From NCBI GenBank assembly GCA_944383465.1, contig CALWPQ010000021.1, forward strand, positions 1 through 64,000: a DNA stretch of 64,000 nt, in the 5' to 3' direction. Shown here piece after piece: positions 36,229 to 44,545 of this stretch. The translations under genes and the position numbers were made by a program. How positions within the stretch are numbered: position 1 is the first letter of the stretch; every line of letters begins with the position of its first letter. The notes under the pieces were generated by a model. The model saw only the letters and a program-made list of their open reading frames with translations, had not been told where the DNA came from and did not search any database. Origin of the DNA: an uncultured Clostridia bacterium (lineage in GTDB: Bacteria > Bacillota > Clostridia > Peptostreptococcales > Anaerovoracaceae).

Positions 36229-36567
36229 ATGCCATTTGTAAATTTAAGCTGGGATGTCAAAACGACAAAAGAGAAGAAGCGGGAACTTATGAATTTTATC
36301 ACGGATACCATAGCGGATTTGACAAGTACTGATAAAAATCGCATATACGTATTTATCCGTGATTATGATGAAGAAAATGTGGGTAGTCCGAGCTGTCCGG
36401 TGGTACAGATAGATTGGGTAGACCTGCCGGCAAGAACACCAGAGGTAAAAGCAGAAATTACGAGACGAGTGCAGGAAAAAATTGCGCAATATCCCAATGT
36501 AAATGCGGAGCGTATACTTGTGCTTTTCTCAGATGTACCGCAGCATAATGCTAAAATAGGACTTTAG
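36229..36567 (+). CDS. Tautomerase family protein (4-oxalocrotonate tautomerase-like)
   Basis: A 112-residue protein beginning MPFVNLSW, where Pro2 would be the N-terminal catalytic base after Met removal, the hallmark of the tautomerase superfamily. The first 60 residues resemble 4-OT; the tail is longer than in classic 4-OT monomers (about 62 residues). AAGGAGGAG precedes the ATG. The substrate is unknown. Confidence 0.85.
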   Translation: MPFVNLSWDVKTTKEKKRELMNFITDTIADLTSTDKNRIYVFIRDYDEENVGSPSCPVVQIDWVDLPARTPEVKAEITRRVQEKIAQYPNVNAERILVLFSDVPQHNAKIGL

Positions 36568-36641
36568 AATTTTTGACAGAAAAATATTTGCTTTCTTTGT
36601 TGGCAATTGTGCGCTTGGTTTATGCTGCAGAGAGTATAAAA

Positions 36642-36667
36642 AAGAGACGGCTAAAGCCGTCTCTTTT
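36642..36667. terminator. Bidirectional terminator between tautomerase and gdhA
   Basis: AAGAGACGGC-TAAA-GCCGTCTCTT is a perfect 10-bp hairpin with A and T runs on the two sides, between convergent genes. Confidence 0.92.
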
Positions 36668-36697
36668 AATATTCAGCTTAATGTATTTGAGGTTTGT

Positions 36698-38062
36698 TTA
36701 TACAATACCCTGTTCCATCATAGCGTTTGCAACCTTTTCGAAGCCTGCAATGTTAGCACCCTTTACAAGATCATACTTGCCGTAGTACTTCTGTGAAGCA
36801 TCAGCACAGTTCTTGTGAATGTTAACCATAATCTTATGAAGCTGCTCATAAACATCTTCGTGAGTGTATACAGTGTGACCTGCATTCTGTCCCATTTCGA
36901 TACATGAAGTAGCAACACCGCCAGCGTTAGCAGCCTTTGAAGGGCCAACGATAACACCGTTGTCCTGGAGATAAGCAAGAGCCTCGTTAGTTGTAGGCAT
37001 ATTAGCACCTTCACAAACGAACTTGCAGCCCGAAGCAACGATAGTCTGAGCGTCTTCTATTCTGATTTCATTCTGGAGAGCGCAAGGTATGTAAAGGTCA
37101 GGCTTTACATCAAAGTCAACTGAAATGTTCCAAGGCTTCTTGCCTGCAACGAATTTAGCGTTAGGGAACTTCTCAGCATAAGGAGCGCAGATATTCTTTC
37201 CAGAAGCTCTGAGTTCGAGGAGAGTAGCAACCTTCTCATCAGTGTTGATTCCGTCTGGATCGTAGATGTATCCATCTGGTCCCGAAATAGTTACGAGCTT
37301 AGCGCCGAGCTGCTGGAGCTTCCAAGCAGTACCCCAAGATACATTACCGAAACCTGAAATAGCAACTGTCTTGCCCTTGATGTCTTCGCCGTTAGCCTTG
37401 AGCATTTCCTCAGCAAACCAAACGATACCAAAGCCAGTAGCTTCAGTTCTTCCGAGGCAGCCGCCGTATGAGAGACCCTTACCAGTAAGAACGCCCTCAT
37501 ATCTGTCAACGATTCTCTTGTACTGTCCGAAGAGGTAACCGATTTCTCTTCCGCCAACACCGAGGTCACCGGCAGGAACGTCAGTGTTAGGACCGATGTG
37601 TCTGTAAAGCTCTGTCATGAAAGCCTGGCAGAAACGCATAACTTCAGCATCCGACTTACCGTTAGGATCGAAGTCAGCACCGCCCTTACCTCCGCCGATA
37701 GGAAGACCTGTTAAGCTGTTCTTAAAGATCTGTTCAAATCCGAGGAATTTGATGATTCCAGGATATACATTTGGTGCAAATCTGAGACCGCCTTTGTAAG
37801 GTCCGATTGCGCTGTTGAACTGATATCTGTAACCCTTGTTAACCTGTACTTTACCATTGTCATCAACCCAAACAACTCTGAAAGTAACACCTCTCTCAGG
37901 CTCAGTAAGTCTTTCGAGAAGAGCAACTTCTTCGTACTCAGGATGTGCATCCATTACAGGAGCGAGTGAAAGAAGAACTTCTTCTACTGTCTGGTGAAAT
38001 TCAACTTCGCCAGGATTCTTCTGCTTGCAGAGTTCAATGACTCTTTCAACATAATTTGCCAT
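36698..38062 (-). CDS. gdhA: Glutamate dehydrogenase, NAD(P)-dependent
   Basis: A 454-residue hexameric-type GDH with PYKGGLRFAPNV, the catalytic loop PIGGGKGGADFDP, PAGDLGVGGREIGYLFGQYK, and the Rossmann motif AISGFGNVSWGTAW. It interconverts glutamate and 2-oxoglutarate + ammonia. The start at 38062 follows AGGAGAAAA; the frame extends upstream but without a ribosome site. Codon use is strikingly biased (Ile almost all ATC/ATT, GTT and GCT common) compared with ATA-rich neighbours, typical of a very highly expressed gene. Cofactor specificity cannot be read with certainty. Confidence 0.96.
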   Translation of the reverse strand: MANYVERVIELCKQKNPGEVEFHQTVEEVLLSLAPVMDAHPEYEEVALLERLTEPERGVTFRVVWVDDNGKVQVNKGYRYQFNSAIGPYKGGLRFAPNVYPGIIKFLGFEQIFKNSLTGLPIGGGKGGADFDPNGKSDAEVMRFCQAFMTELYRHIGPNTDVPAGDLGVGGREIGYLFGQYKRIVDRYEGVLTGKGLSYGGCLGRTEATGFGIVWFAEEMLKANGEDIKGKTVAISGFGNVSWGTAWKLQQLGAKLVTISGPDGYIYDPDGINTDEKVATLLELRASGKNICAPYAEKFPNAKFVAGKKPWNISVDFDVKPDLYIPCALQNEIRIEDAQTIVASGCKFVCEGANMPTTNEALAYLQDNGVIVGPSKAANAGGVATSCIEMGQNAGHTVYTHEDVYEQLHKIMVNIHKNCADASQKYYGKYDLVKGANIAGFEKVANAMMEQGIV

Positions 38063-38132
38063 TTTTTTCTCCTCTTTTCTTTTTAATAATTTGTGGTTTC
38101 GAAAAAACAAATTAAAGTTTTCGTACAGTTCA

Positions 38133-38161
38133 AATATATCACTTTGTCAAAAGTTAGTCAA
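38133..38161 (-). promoter_or_regulatory. Promoter of gdhA
   Basis: On the - strand TTGACT (38161-38156), 17 bases, TATATT (38138-38133). Start near 38126 gives a leader of about 64 bases before the ATG. Confidence 0.65.
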
Positions 38162-38562
38162 TGATTATTGATAAAAAAAGTAGCAAAATAAGGATAAGAG
38201 CATACAAAAAAAGAATGAGGTGTATGCCGATAAGATATAAGACAAAAATGTATAACTTTTACAATCGTAATATTCAGCATGCTTAATTTCATAAAATTGC
38301 TTTTTTCGTTTTTAAAATGCGCGCTGCTGTCACAGCAGCTTACTGTGACTAACCGGGAACGTAAAAGAGAGCCGTATGATCTTTTTTGGATTAGGCAGCG
38401 AAGAAAAGATAGCTCATATACGGCCAGTATTTAAAAGTTGAACTTGCAATAAATACTTTTTTAAATGCTATATATATGAATAGAAATGAAAATGGGAAAA
38501 CGAATGTAAAATATACTGTGATAAAAAAATTGTTTGCGAACACAAAAAAATATAAAAAACTA
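38162..38562. other. 400-base region without a gene; contains one long hairpin
   Basis: I see no credible coding frame. GCTGCTG..CAGCAGC near 38330 is a small hairpin. From 38371 to 38424, GCCGTAT pairs with ATACGGC and inside it TCTTTT with AAAAGA, giving a longer interrupted stem. No promoter is clear, so a small RNA is possible but unsupported. Confidence 0.4.
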
Positions 38563-38591
38563 TTGACGTATCACAAAAACGATGCTAAACT
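38563..38591 (+). promoter_or_regulatory. Promoter of the T-box leader
   Basis: TTGACG (38563-38568), 17 bases, TAAACT (38586-38591). Start near 38598. Confidence 0.7.
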
Positions 38592-38597
38592 GAATTT

Positions 38598-38912
38598 AAA
38601 TAAATAGTAAACCTTTGAGGGAGAAGTAAAACTGATTGACGATTTTACAGCGAGTCCGGGGCGGTGGAAGCCGGATAAACGACGGGTCAGAACAATGGGC
38701 TCCTGAGGGCGAGGGGAAAGCCTTAAATATGCGCTTAGTGTAAAAAATGCAAAGAAGGCATAATAGGGCAAGTATCTGAGACGAGATTCCGGCGTTAACG
38801 GAAAGGAGTGTGACGGCACTCTGCAGAGAGGACTTCTTTTGATGAAGTCAAACAAGGTGGCACCGCAGGTTATTACCTGTCCTTGAATATTCAAGGACAG
38901 GTGTTTTTGTTT
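38598..38912 (+). ncRNA. T-box leader, probable tRNA-Trp specificity
   Basis: The leader has the T-box core AAGGTGGCACCGCAGGT (38854-38870) just before a terminator. A stem-I region lies around 38640-38720. In AACAATGGGC, TGG at 38696-38698 is the best specifier candidate (Trp). The T-box bulge reads UGGC, whose C would pair with a G discriminator base, as in tRNA-Trp. Uncharged tRNA binding should favour the antiterminator and switch on the ABC importer. The class is certain; the amino acid is inferred from the specifier and from the downstream TrpXYZ-type genes. Confidence 0.88.
38875..38912 (+). terminator. T-box terminator
   Basis: ACCTGTCCTTGA (38875-38886) pairs with TCAAGGACAGGT (38891-38902), followed by GTTTTTGTTTTT. 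The competing antiterminator uses the T-box sequence just upstream. Confidence 0.92.
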
Positions 38913-38990
38913 TTACGGGCGAAATACTTTCGGCAGAGAACACTTCAATTAAACATTTTATATTTTTAATTGAAAAGGAGAAAAGGAAAG

Positions 38991-39989
38991 ATGAAAAAGG
39001 GAATGAAAAAATTAGTAGCTGTTTTTATGATTATGGCGCTTACTGTAGCTGCATTTTCTGCGTGCGGTGGCGAGACTGATGAAGAAGGCACTACGGTTAA
39101 AATCGGAATTATTCAGCTCATGGAGCATCCGTCTCTCAATACTATTCGCGAGAGCATTGTAGAAGGGCTTGCGGAGGACGGATATACTGACGGGGAAAAT
39201 ATTACGATAGATTATCAGAACGGTCAGAACGATATGAGCGTAATGAAGTCCATTGTGCAGAAATTTGTGGCTAATGAATGTGATGTAATCATAGCGATAG
39301 CAACACCTGCGGCTCAGGCAGCGCTCAGTGAAACAGAGGAGATTCCTATTATTTTCGCGGCGGTAACAGATCCTGTCGATGCAGGGCTTGTGGATTCGCT
39401 CGAAGCTCCGGGAGCAAATGTAACTGGTACATCTGATGAAGTTTCCGCGGAAATGATTATGGATCTTGCTAAGCAGATTACACCTGAATTTAAGACAATC
39501 GGTGCACTCTACAGTTCGGGTGAAGACAACTCGGCATCCGTAATTGCAGGCCTCAAGGAATACGCGGCAGAAAATGATCTTGAAGTTGTAGAATCCGCTG
39601 TTACGAATACAAGCGAAGTAAAGCAGGCTGCCCAGTACCTCGCAGATAAAGTAGATGTAGTATATTCACCTATAGATAATACTGTAGCTTCGGCTATGGC
39701 TTCGGCAACAGATGTATTTAACAGTGCGGGAGTTCCGTTTTATGTAAGTGCAGATTCGATGGTGCAGGATGGAGGACTTGCGACATACGGAATAGATTAT
39801 ACTGTACTCGGAAAGGAAACGGCTCATATGGTGACAGAAGTTATAGAAGGAGGAAATCCTGCAGCAATGCCTGTAAAGAAGATGAGCGACATGAGCATAT
39901 ATGTAAATACCGATACAGCAAAGGCGCTCAATATAGAAATTCCTGCGGATATACTCGAAAGTGCAACTGTATTTACAAGTGCAGAATAG
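38991..39989 (+). CDS. trpX: ABC importer substrate-binding lipoprotein (TrpX-like)
   Basis: A 332-residue lipoprotein with Cys25 in FSACGG, and the ABC_sub_bind pattern VKIGIIQLMEHPSLNTIRESIVEGL, IIAIATPAAQAAL, PIIFAAVTDPVDAGLV and YSPIDNTVASAM. The ATG at 38991 follows AAAGGAGAAAAGG; an upstream TTG in frame would lie on that ribosome site. Family members with T-box Trp leaders are called TrpX and bind tryptophan or a related compound. Permease and ATPase genes follow. Confidence 0.85.
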   Translation: MKKGMKKLVAVFMIMALTVAAFSACGGETDEEGTTVKIGIIQLMEHPSLNTIRESIVEGLAEDGYTDGENITIDYQNGQNDMSVMKSIVQKFVANECDVIIAIATPAAQAALSETEEIPIIFAAVTDPVDAGLVDSLEAPGANVTGTSDEVSAEMIMDLAKQITPEFKTIGALYSSGEDNSASVIAGLKEYAAENDLEVVESAVTNTSEVKQAAQYLADKVDVVYSPIDNTVASAMASATDVFNSAGVPFYVSADSMVQDGGLATYGIDYTVLGKETAHMVTEVIEGGNPAAMPVKKMSDMSIYVNTDTAKALNIEIPADILESATVFTSAE

Positions 39990-40073
39990 GCAATATTTAC
40001 GGCGGTTTGGAAGCAGCCGCACCTGCATAATACAGAAGTATAATAATCAGGCAGTAAAACAGGAGATTAGAAA

Positions 40074-41027
40074 ATGATGACGGTGACGGCTCTTCTTGGA
40101 GCCATAGAACTTGGAATGATATACGCTGTGCTTGCGCTCGGCGTATTCATTTCGTTCAGAACTTTAAATATGCCGGATCTCACGGTAGACGGCTCAATTG
40201 TAACGGGTATGGCAGTATCTGCCATAATATGCACAAAAATAGGACATCCGCTGCTTGCGCTTATCGGAGCGTTTGTCGGCGGCGCGCTGGCGGGTCTCAT
40301 AACGGGAGTGCTGCATACAAAACTCAGAATACAAGCAATACTTGCCGGCATTCTCGTGATGCTTGCTTCATACTCGATAAATCTGCGCATTATGGGAAAA
40401 ACGCCTAACATTCCTCTCACAAAAAGTGAAACTATATATAAGGCTGCTGACGCGTTGCTTCCGCCTAAATATGCGGGTATAGCTGTCGGGTTTGCGGTGC
40501 TCATAGTAGTTATAATCGCGCTCTATCTGTTTTTGCAGACGAGGCTCGGTTTTGTCTTCCGCGCTACGGGAGATAATGAGGATATGGTGAGAGCATGCGG
40601 GGTTTCATGTGATGCGATGAAGCTTATGGGATTTGCGCTTTCAAATGGACTTGTCGGCCTTTCCGGCGGAATGCTGGCGCAGAATCAGGCTTTTGCTGAT
40701 ATAAACAGCGGTGTGGGGATGATGGTAATAGGACTTGCGTCTGTAATACTCGGCGAGGTTGTATTTGGTACGAAGAGCCTTGGGAGAAGGCTTGTAGCGG
40801 CGTCGCTCGGAGCGATACTTTACAGGATTATTCTTTCACAGGCGCTTTATCTCGGTATGGAATCTACCGATATGAAGCTTGTGTCTGCTGTTATCGTAGC
40901 CGCGGCTCTTGCGCTCGGTGTTATCGGCGAAAAAGGTGTAAAAATACGGCTTGGAATGAAAAAAGGCGTGCCGCAGGAAAAGCGCGCAGATATGCAGAAA
41001 GGTGCGGAAGGTGGTGAGCGCATATGA
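40074..41027 (+). CDS. trpY: ABC importer permease (TrpY-like)
   Basis: A 317-residue permease with about nine helices and the branched-chain-permease-like marks MIYAVLALGVFISFRTLNMPDLTVDGS and FRATGDNEDMVRACGVSCDAMKLMGFALSNGLVGLSGG (the EAA-like loop, given here as its ordinary family region). AACAGGAG precedes the ATG. The ATPase gene overlaps its end by 4 bases. The substrate assignment rests on the T-box. Confidence 0.85.
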   Translation: MMTVTALLGAIELGMIYAVLALGVFISFRTLNMPDLTVDGSIVTGMAVSAIICTKIGHPLLALIGAFVGGALAGLITGVLHTKLRIQAILAGILVMLASYSINLRIMGKTPNIPLTKSETIYKAADALLPPKYAGIAVGFAVLIVVIIALYLFLQTRLGFVFRATGDNEDMVRACGVSCDAMKLMGFALSNGLVGLSGGMLAQNQAFADINSGVGMMVIGLASVILGEVVFGTKSLGRRLVAASLGAILYRIILSQALYLGMESTDMKLVSAVIVAAALALGVIGEKGVKIRLGMKKGVPQEKRADMQKGAEGGERI

Positions 41028-41803
41028 ACTTACTTGAAGTAAAAGGCATAACAAAGGTGTTCGGTGAGGGCACAATAAATGAAAGGACAGCTCTTGCGCA
41101 AGTAGATCTTGAACTTTCGGCGGGCGACTTTGTGACAGTGATAGGCAATAACGGCGCTGGAAAATCGACGCTTCTTAACTGCATAGCGGGTGTTTATTCG
41201 GTAGATGAAGGCACGATAATGCTTGACGGCAGGAACATAACGAAGCTGCCAGAACATAAGAGGGCGGAAAACATAGGAAGAGTGTTTCAAGACCCGCTCA
41301 AGGGCACGGCGTTTGATATGACAATAGAGCAAAATTTAGCTATTGCTTATTATAAGAACAAGAAGCGCGGGTTGCAGCCGGGAATTTCCGCAAAGGACAG
41401 AGCTTTTTTTCGTGAACATCTTGCGATGCTCGAAATGGGGCTTGAAGATAAGATGACGCAAAAGGTTAAGCTGCTTTCGGGCGGGCAGAGACAGGCGCTT
41501 ACGCTTTTTATGGCGGTGATAGCCGAGCCGAAGCTGCTCTTGCTCGATGAACATACGGCAGCTCTTGATCCTGCGGCCGCGGCAACGGTGCTTTCGCTTA
41601 CGGATAAATTTGCATCGAGAAAAGATATGTGCACGCTTATGATTACGCACAATATGAAAGACGCGCTCGCTTACGGCAACAGGACGATACTTATGAAGAG
41701 CGGCAAAATTATGATGGATATTTCGGGTACGGAGCGCGAAGCAATGACGGTTGAAAAGCTCGTAGAAAAATTCAGCATTGAAAGCGACAGGATGCTTTTG
41801 TAA
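41024..41803 (+). CDS. trpZ: ABC importer ATP-binding protein (TrpZ-like)
   Basis: A 259-residue ATPase: Walker A GNNGAGKST, signature LLSGGQRQALTL, Walker B LLLLDEHTAALDP. DEHTAALD in place of DEPTxxLD is usual in this ATPase subfamily. It starts at ATG overlapping the permease stop (ATGA) with a GGTGG ribosome site. Last gene of the T-box operon; a strong terminator follows at once. Confidence 0.9.
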   Translation: MNLLEVKGITKVFGEGTINERTALAQVDLELSAGDFVTVIGNNGAGKSTLLNCIAGVYSVDEGTIMLDGRNITKLPEHKRAENIGRVFQDPLKGTAFDMTIEQNLAIAYYKNKKRGLQPGISAKDRAFFREHLAMLEMGLEDKMTQKVKLLSGGQRQALTLFMAVIAEPKLLLLDEHTAALDPAAAATVLSLTDKFASRKDMCTLMITHNMKDALAYGNRTILMKSGKIMMDISGTEREAMTVEKLVEKFSIESDRMLL

Positions 41804-41827
41804 AAAACCTCTCTAAGGAGAGGTTTT
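41804..41827 (+). terminator. Terminator of the T-box operon
   Basis: AAAACCTCTC-TA-AGGAGAGGTTTTT hairpin directly after the trpZ stop. Confidence 0.9.
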
Positions 41828-41831
41828 TATG

Positions 41832-41861
41832 TTGCAAATAACAACTGCAAGAGAGTATAAT
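41832..41861 (+). promoter_or_regulatory. Promoter of the mgtE leader
   Basis: TTGCAA (41832-41837), 18 bases, TATAAT (41856-41861). Start near 41868 gives a 280-base leader before mgtE. Confidence 0.6.
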
Positions 41862-41979
41862 AAATATGTATGCATTTTTGTATCCGCAGAGACCGTCTTG
41901 TATAAATTATGCGGGCAGAATGCGGAAGAATATAAAGAAAATATATTGAGAAAGATATGACAGAAAGGAAGTGAAAGCC

Positions 41980-42060
41980 GTGGAACCTTTACCCGGAAAC
42001 ATACGACGATATTTTATGCGAAAATATAATAATATTCCCGGCTTTTGCTGCCGTATATAG
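41980..42060 (+). CDS. Possible 26-residue leader peptide of mgtE
   Basis: GTG start with GGAAGTGA about 7 bases before it, then 26 codons to TAG. The peptide begins VEPLPGNIRRYF and ends NIPGFCCRI, with three prolines. It sits alone in the 280-base mgtE leader. Magnesium transporters of enteric bacteria (mgtA, mgtCBR) are controlled by Pro-rich leader peptides, but no homology is claimed. Whether it is translated is unknown. Confidence 0.35.
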   Translation: MEPLPGNIRRYFMRKYNNIPGFCCRI

Positions 42061-42111
42061 GTAAGGATAGTCTGATTTGAGGGCTTAAAGAGCATAGATT
42101 TGTGCTGCATT

Positions 42112-42147
42112 GGTCGGGATAACTGAGAGAAAGAGAGGTACCGACCG
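42112..42147 (+). promoter_or_regulatory. Hairpin around the mgtE ribosome site
   Basis: GGTCGG (42112-42117) pairs perfectly with CCGACC (42141-42146). The 23-base loop holds GAGAGAAAGAGAGG, the only Shine-Dalgarno candidate, and the ATG follows one base after the stem. Formation of this hairpin should affect ribosome access to mgtE. Confidence 0.5.
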
Positions 42148-43554
42148 ATGGAAAACGAAAAGATACTTGAAGAAACATTCGACGAAACTCTCGACAGAGT
42201 TTTGGCGGATATTATTGCGCTCATCGAAGAAAAAAAGTACAGAACGGCGCGGGACACAATAATAAATGAACTCCATAATGGAGCCGATATTGCGGAAGTT
42301 ATGGAGAGCATCATAGACAAGGCGGGCATAGAAAGAGCGATTATCATTTTCAGGATGCTGCCGAAGGACATTCTTGCGGAAGTGTTTGCGTACCTTCCGA
42401 TAGATGATCAGGTAAACATCATTAACGGTATTACCGACAAGGAAATCCAATTTATTATGGATGAAATGGATTTTGACGATATGATCGATGTGATGGAGGA
42501 GCTGCCGGCAAATCTTGTGGACAAAATTCTTGAAAAGACACCGAAGGAAGAACGCAGGCTTATAAATACATTCCTGAACTATCCCGATGACTGTGCCGGA
42601 AGCATAATGACTCCTGATTATATTAGCTTAAGAGCTGATATGACGGTTGGGGAATCGCTCTTATATATAAAAAAGGTGGGTATGGATTCGGAAACAGTTT
42701 ATACCTGCTATGTTAAAGACAAGGGAAGAAAGCTTATAGGTATAATATCGCTGAGGACACTTGTGATATCGGACGATAATGCGGCGGTCGGGGATATAAT
42801 GCACGACGACTATGTCTTTGTAAATGTGTATGACGATCAGGAAGAAGTATCAGAAGTGTTCAAAAAGTATGACTTTCTTGCGCTTCCCGTTGTGGACAAG
42901 GAGCATAGGCTCGTCGGCATCATTACGGTCGACGATATCATAGATGTTATAGAAGAAGAGACAACAGAGGACTTTGAGAGGATGGCGGGAATTCTCGATG
43001 GTTCAGATAAAGAATATCTCGATATGAGTGTATTTCATCATGTAAAGACTAGGCTGCCGTGGTTGATGCTGCTTATGGTTGAGCTTATGATTACTGGCGT
43101 TATCATTACCCAGTTTGAGGAAATGCTTTCTAAAGTAATAGTTCTCGTATCGTATCTGCCTCTGCTTATGGGTACTGGCGGCAACTGCGGCAATCAGGCA
43201 GCGACTCTCATAATAAGAGGTATGACTGTCGGAGAGCTTGAGCCTTCTGATGCGTTCAAAGTGCTTTGGAAGGAATTCAGAGTAAGCTTCATAGTAGGGC
43301 TTGTTCTGAGCATAATCAATATTGTAAAGATTTTATTTATTGATAGGCAAAGCCTTATAATCGCACTGACCGTTGGGGCTTCGATGCTGATAATAGTTGC
43401 GCTGGCAAAGATTATAGGCGGGCTCCTTCCTATGGGAGCAAAGAAAATAGGCGTAGACCCTGCGCTGATGGCAAATCCGATGATATCGTCACTTACTGAT
43501 ATGGTGTCGGTGCTGACATATTTCTTCCTGGCAACACTGCTTCTCGGTATATAG
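42148..43554 (+). CDS. mgtE: Magnesium transporter MgtE
   Basis: A 468-residue protein in the usual order: N domain (about 1-135) with acidic helices, two CBS domains (about 140-265), a plug helix, and five membrane helices (about 285-467) including PLLMGTGGNCGNQAATLIIRGM, the ion-pore signature. It is a Mg2+ channel that closes when its cytoplasmic Mg2+ sites are filled. It follows a long leader with a possible leader peptide and a hairpin over its start region. Confidence 0.95.
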   Translation: MENEKILEETFDETLDRVLADIIALIEEKKYRTARDTIINELHNGADIAEVMESIIDKAGIERAIIIFRMLPKDILAEVFAYLPIDDQVNIINGITDKEIQFIMDEMDFDDMIDVMEELPANLVDKILEKTPKEERRLINTFLNYPDDCAGSIMTPDYISLRADMTVGESLLYIKKVGMDSETVYTCYVKDKGRKLIGIISLRTLVISDDNAAVGDIMHDDYVFVNVYDDQEEVSEVFKKYDFLALPVVDKEHRLVGIITVDDIIDVIEEETTEDFERMAGILDGSDKEYLDMSVFHHVKTRLPWLMLLMVELMITGVIITQFEEMLSKVIVLVSYLPLLMGTGGNCGNQAATLIIRGMTVGELEPSDAFKVLWKEFRVSFIVGLVLSIINIVKILFIDRQSLIIALTVGASMLIIVALAKIIGGLLPMGAKKIGVDPALMANPMISSLTDMVSVLTYFFLATLLLGI

Positions 43555-43609
43555 ATAATAAAGGGAAGGCTAAGAGCGAAAACAGAGTTTGTACGATGCA
43601 AAAAGAAAA

Positions 43610-44473
43610 ATGGAAAATACAAGTATAATAACAAAAGGATATGTCCATACTGTAATTAAGAAACGCGAGAGGGACATACATAAAGGTGATTGCGGAAAGG
43701 TGCTCGCAGTTGCAGGCTCAAAGGGTATGGCAGGCGCCGCTGTACTTTGCGGGCGCGGTGCATACAGAGCCGGAAGCGGGCTTGTGCGCATAGCGATTTG
43801 CGAAGAGCTTTTTCCCATAGTCCAGATAGGGCTTCCCGAGGCCACCTGTGTATCGAGAGACGCGTTTTTAGGGGCGCATTCGCAGTATGATGAATACGAT
43901 GCGGTAGCAATAGGACCCGGACTCGGAGATGACAAGAAAAATGAAGATATCATAAGAAATGTACTTAGAGAATACAGAGGCACGCTCGTTATAGATGCGG
44001 ACGGTCTTAATACGATAGCGAGAGCGGAAATGGCATCTGAAGTGAGAAAAGCGGAAGCAGACATCATAATAACGCCGCACGCAGGAGAGGCATCAAGGCT
44101 TCTCGGATTAAGTATGGACAAGCTTAAAAGTATTGGGCGCACGGAAACAGCGCTGATGCTCGCAGAAAAATTTTCTGCAGTTTCGCTGCTCAAAGGTGCA
44201 GGCACGGTAGTGGCAACGCCAGGCGGCGAAGCATATATTAACAGTACAGGAAATCCCGGTATGGCCACAGGCGGAAGCGGGGATGTCCTTACCGGAGTTA
44301 TAGCCTCGCTTGCGGGGCAGGGGCTCCGAGCAGATAATGCGGCAAAAGCCGGAGTGTTTTTGCATGGACTTGCGGCTGATATTGCGGCCGAAAAAATGTC
44401 GCAGCACGCACTTATGGCAGGTGATATAGCAGACCATATCGGCTGTGCCGTAAAGATGATAATTAAAGTGTAA
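43610..44473 (+). CDS. nnrD: ADP/ATP-dependent NAD(P)H-hydrate dehydratase
   Basis: A 287-residue ribokinase-fold protein with KGDCGKVLAVAGSKGMAGAAVL, DADGLNTIA, ITPHAGEASRLLG and GNPGMATGGSGDVLTGVI. It repairs hydrated NADH/NADPH. Only the dehydratase is present; the epimerase domain often fused to it (NnrE) is missing. The ATG at 43610 is preferred to an upstream TTG, although no strong ribosome site is seen. The MazF gene follows 72 bases later. Confidence 0.9.
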   Translation: MENTSIITKGYVHTVIKKRERDIHKGDCGKVLAVAGSKGMAGAAVLCGRGAYRAGSGLVRIAICEELFPIVQIGLPEATCVSRDAFLGAHSQYDEYDAVAIGPGLGDDKKNEDIIRNVLREYRGTLVIDADGLNTIARAEMASEVRKAEADIIITPHAGEASRLLGLSMDKLKSIGRTETALMLAEKFSAVSLLKGAGTVVATPGGEAYINSTGNPGMATGGSGDVLTGVIASLAGQGLRADNAAKAGVFLHGLAADIAAEKMSQHALMAGDIADHIGCAVKMIIKV

Positions 44474-44545
44474 ATTTAGTTATTAAGTAAAAAACAATAC
44501 AGAATTTTAATAGTTTAAAAGGATATATAGAGCCGGAGGGAAAAA

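Noticed and set aside
41868..42147. M-box (ykoK) Mg2+ riboswitch before mgtE
   Set aside because: The conserved GGTGAGGCTCC-type segment and the 3' GCTAAAGC-type segment were looked for and not seen. A model search would be decisive.
44474..44545. Possible antitoxin gene before mazF
   Set aside because: Only 72 bases, AT-rich, with stops in all useful frames.
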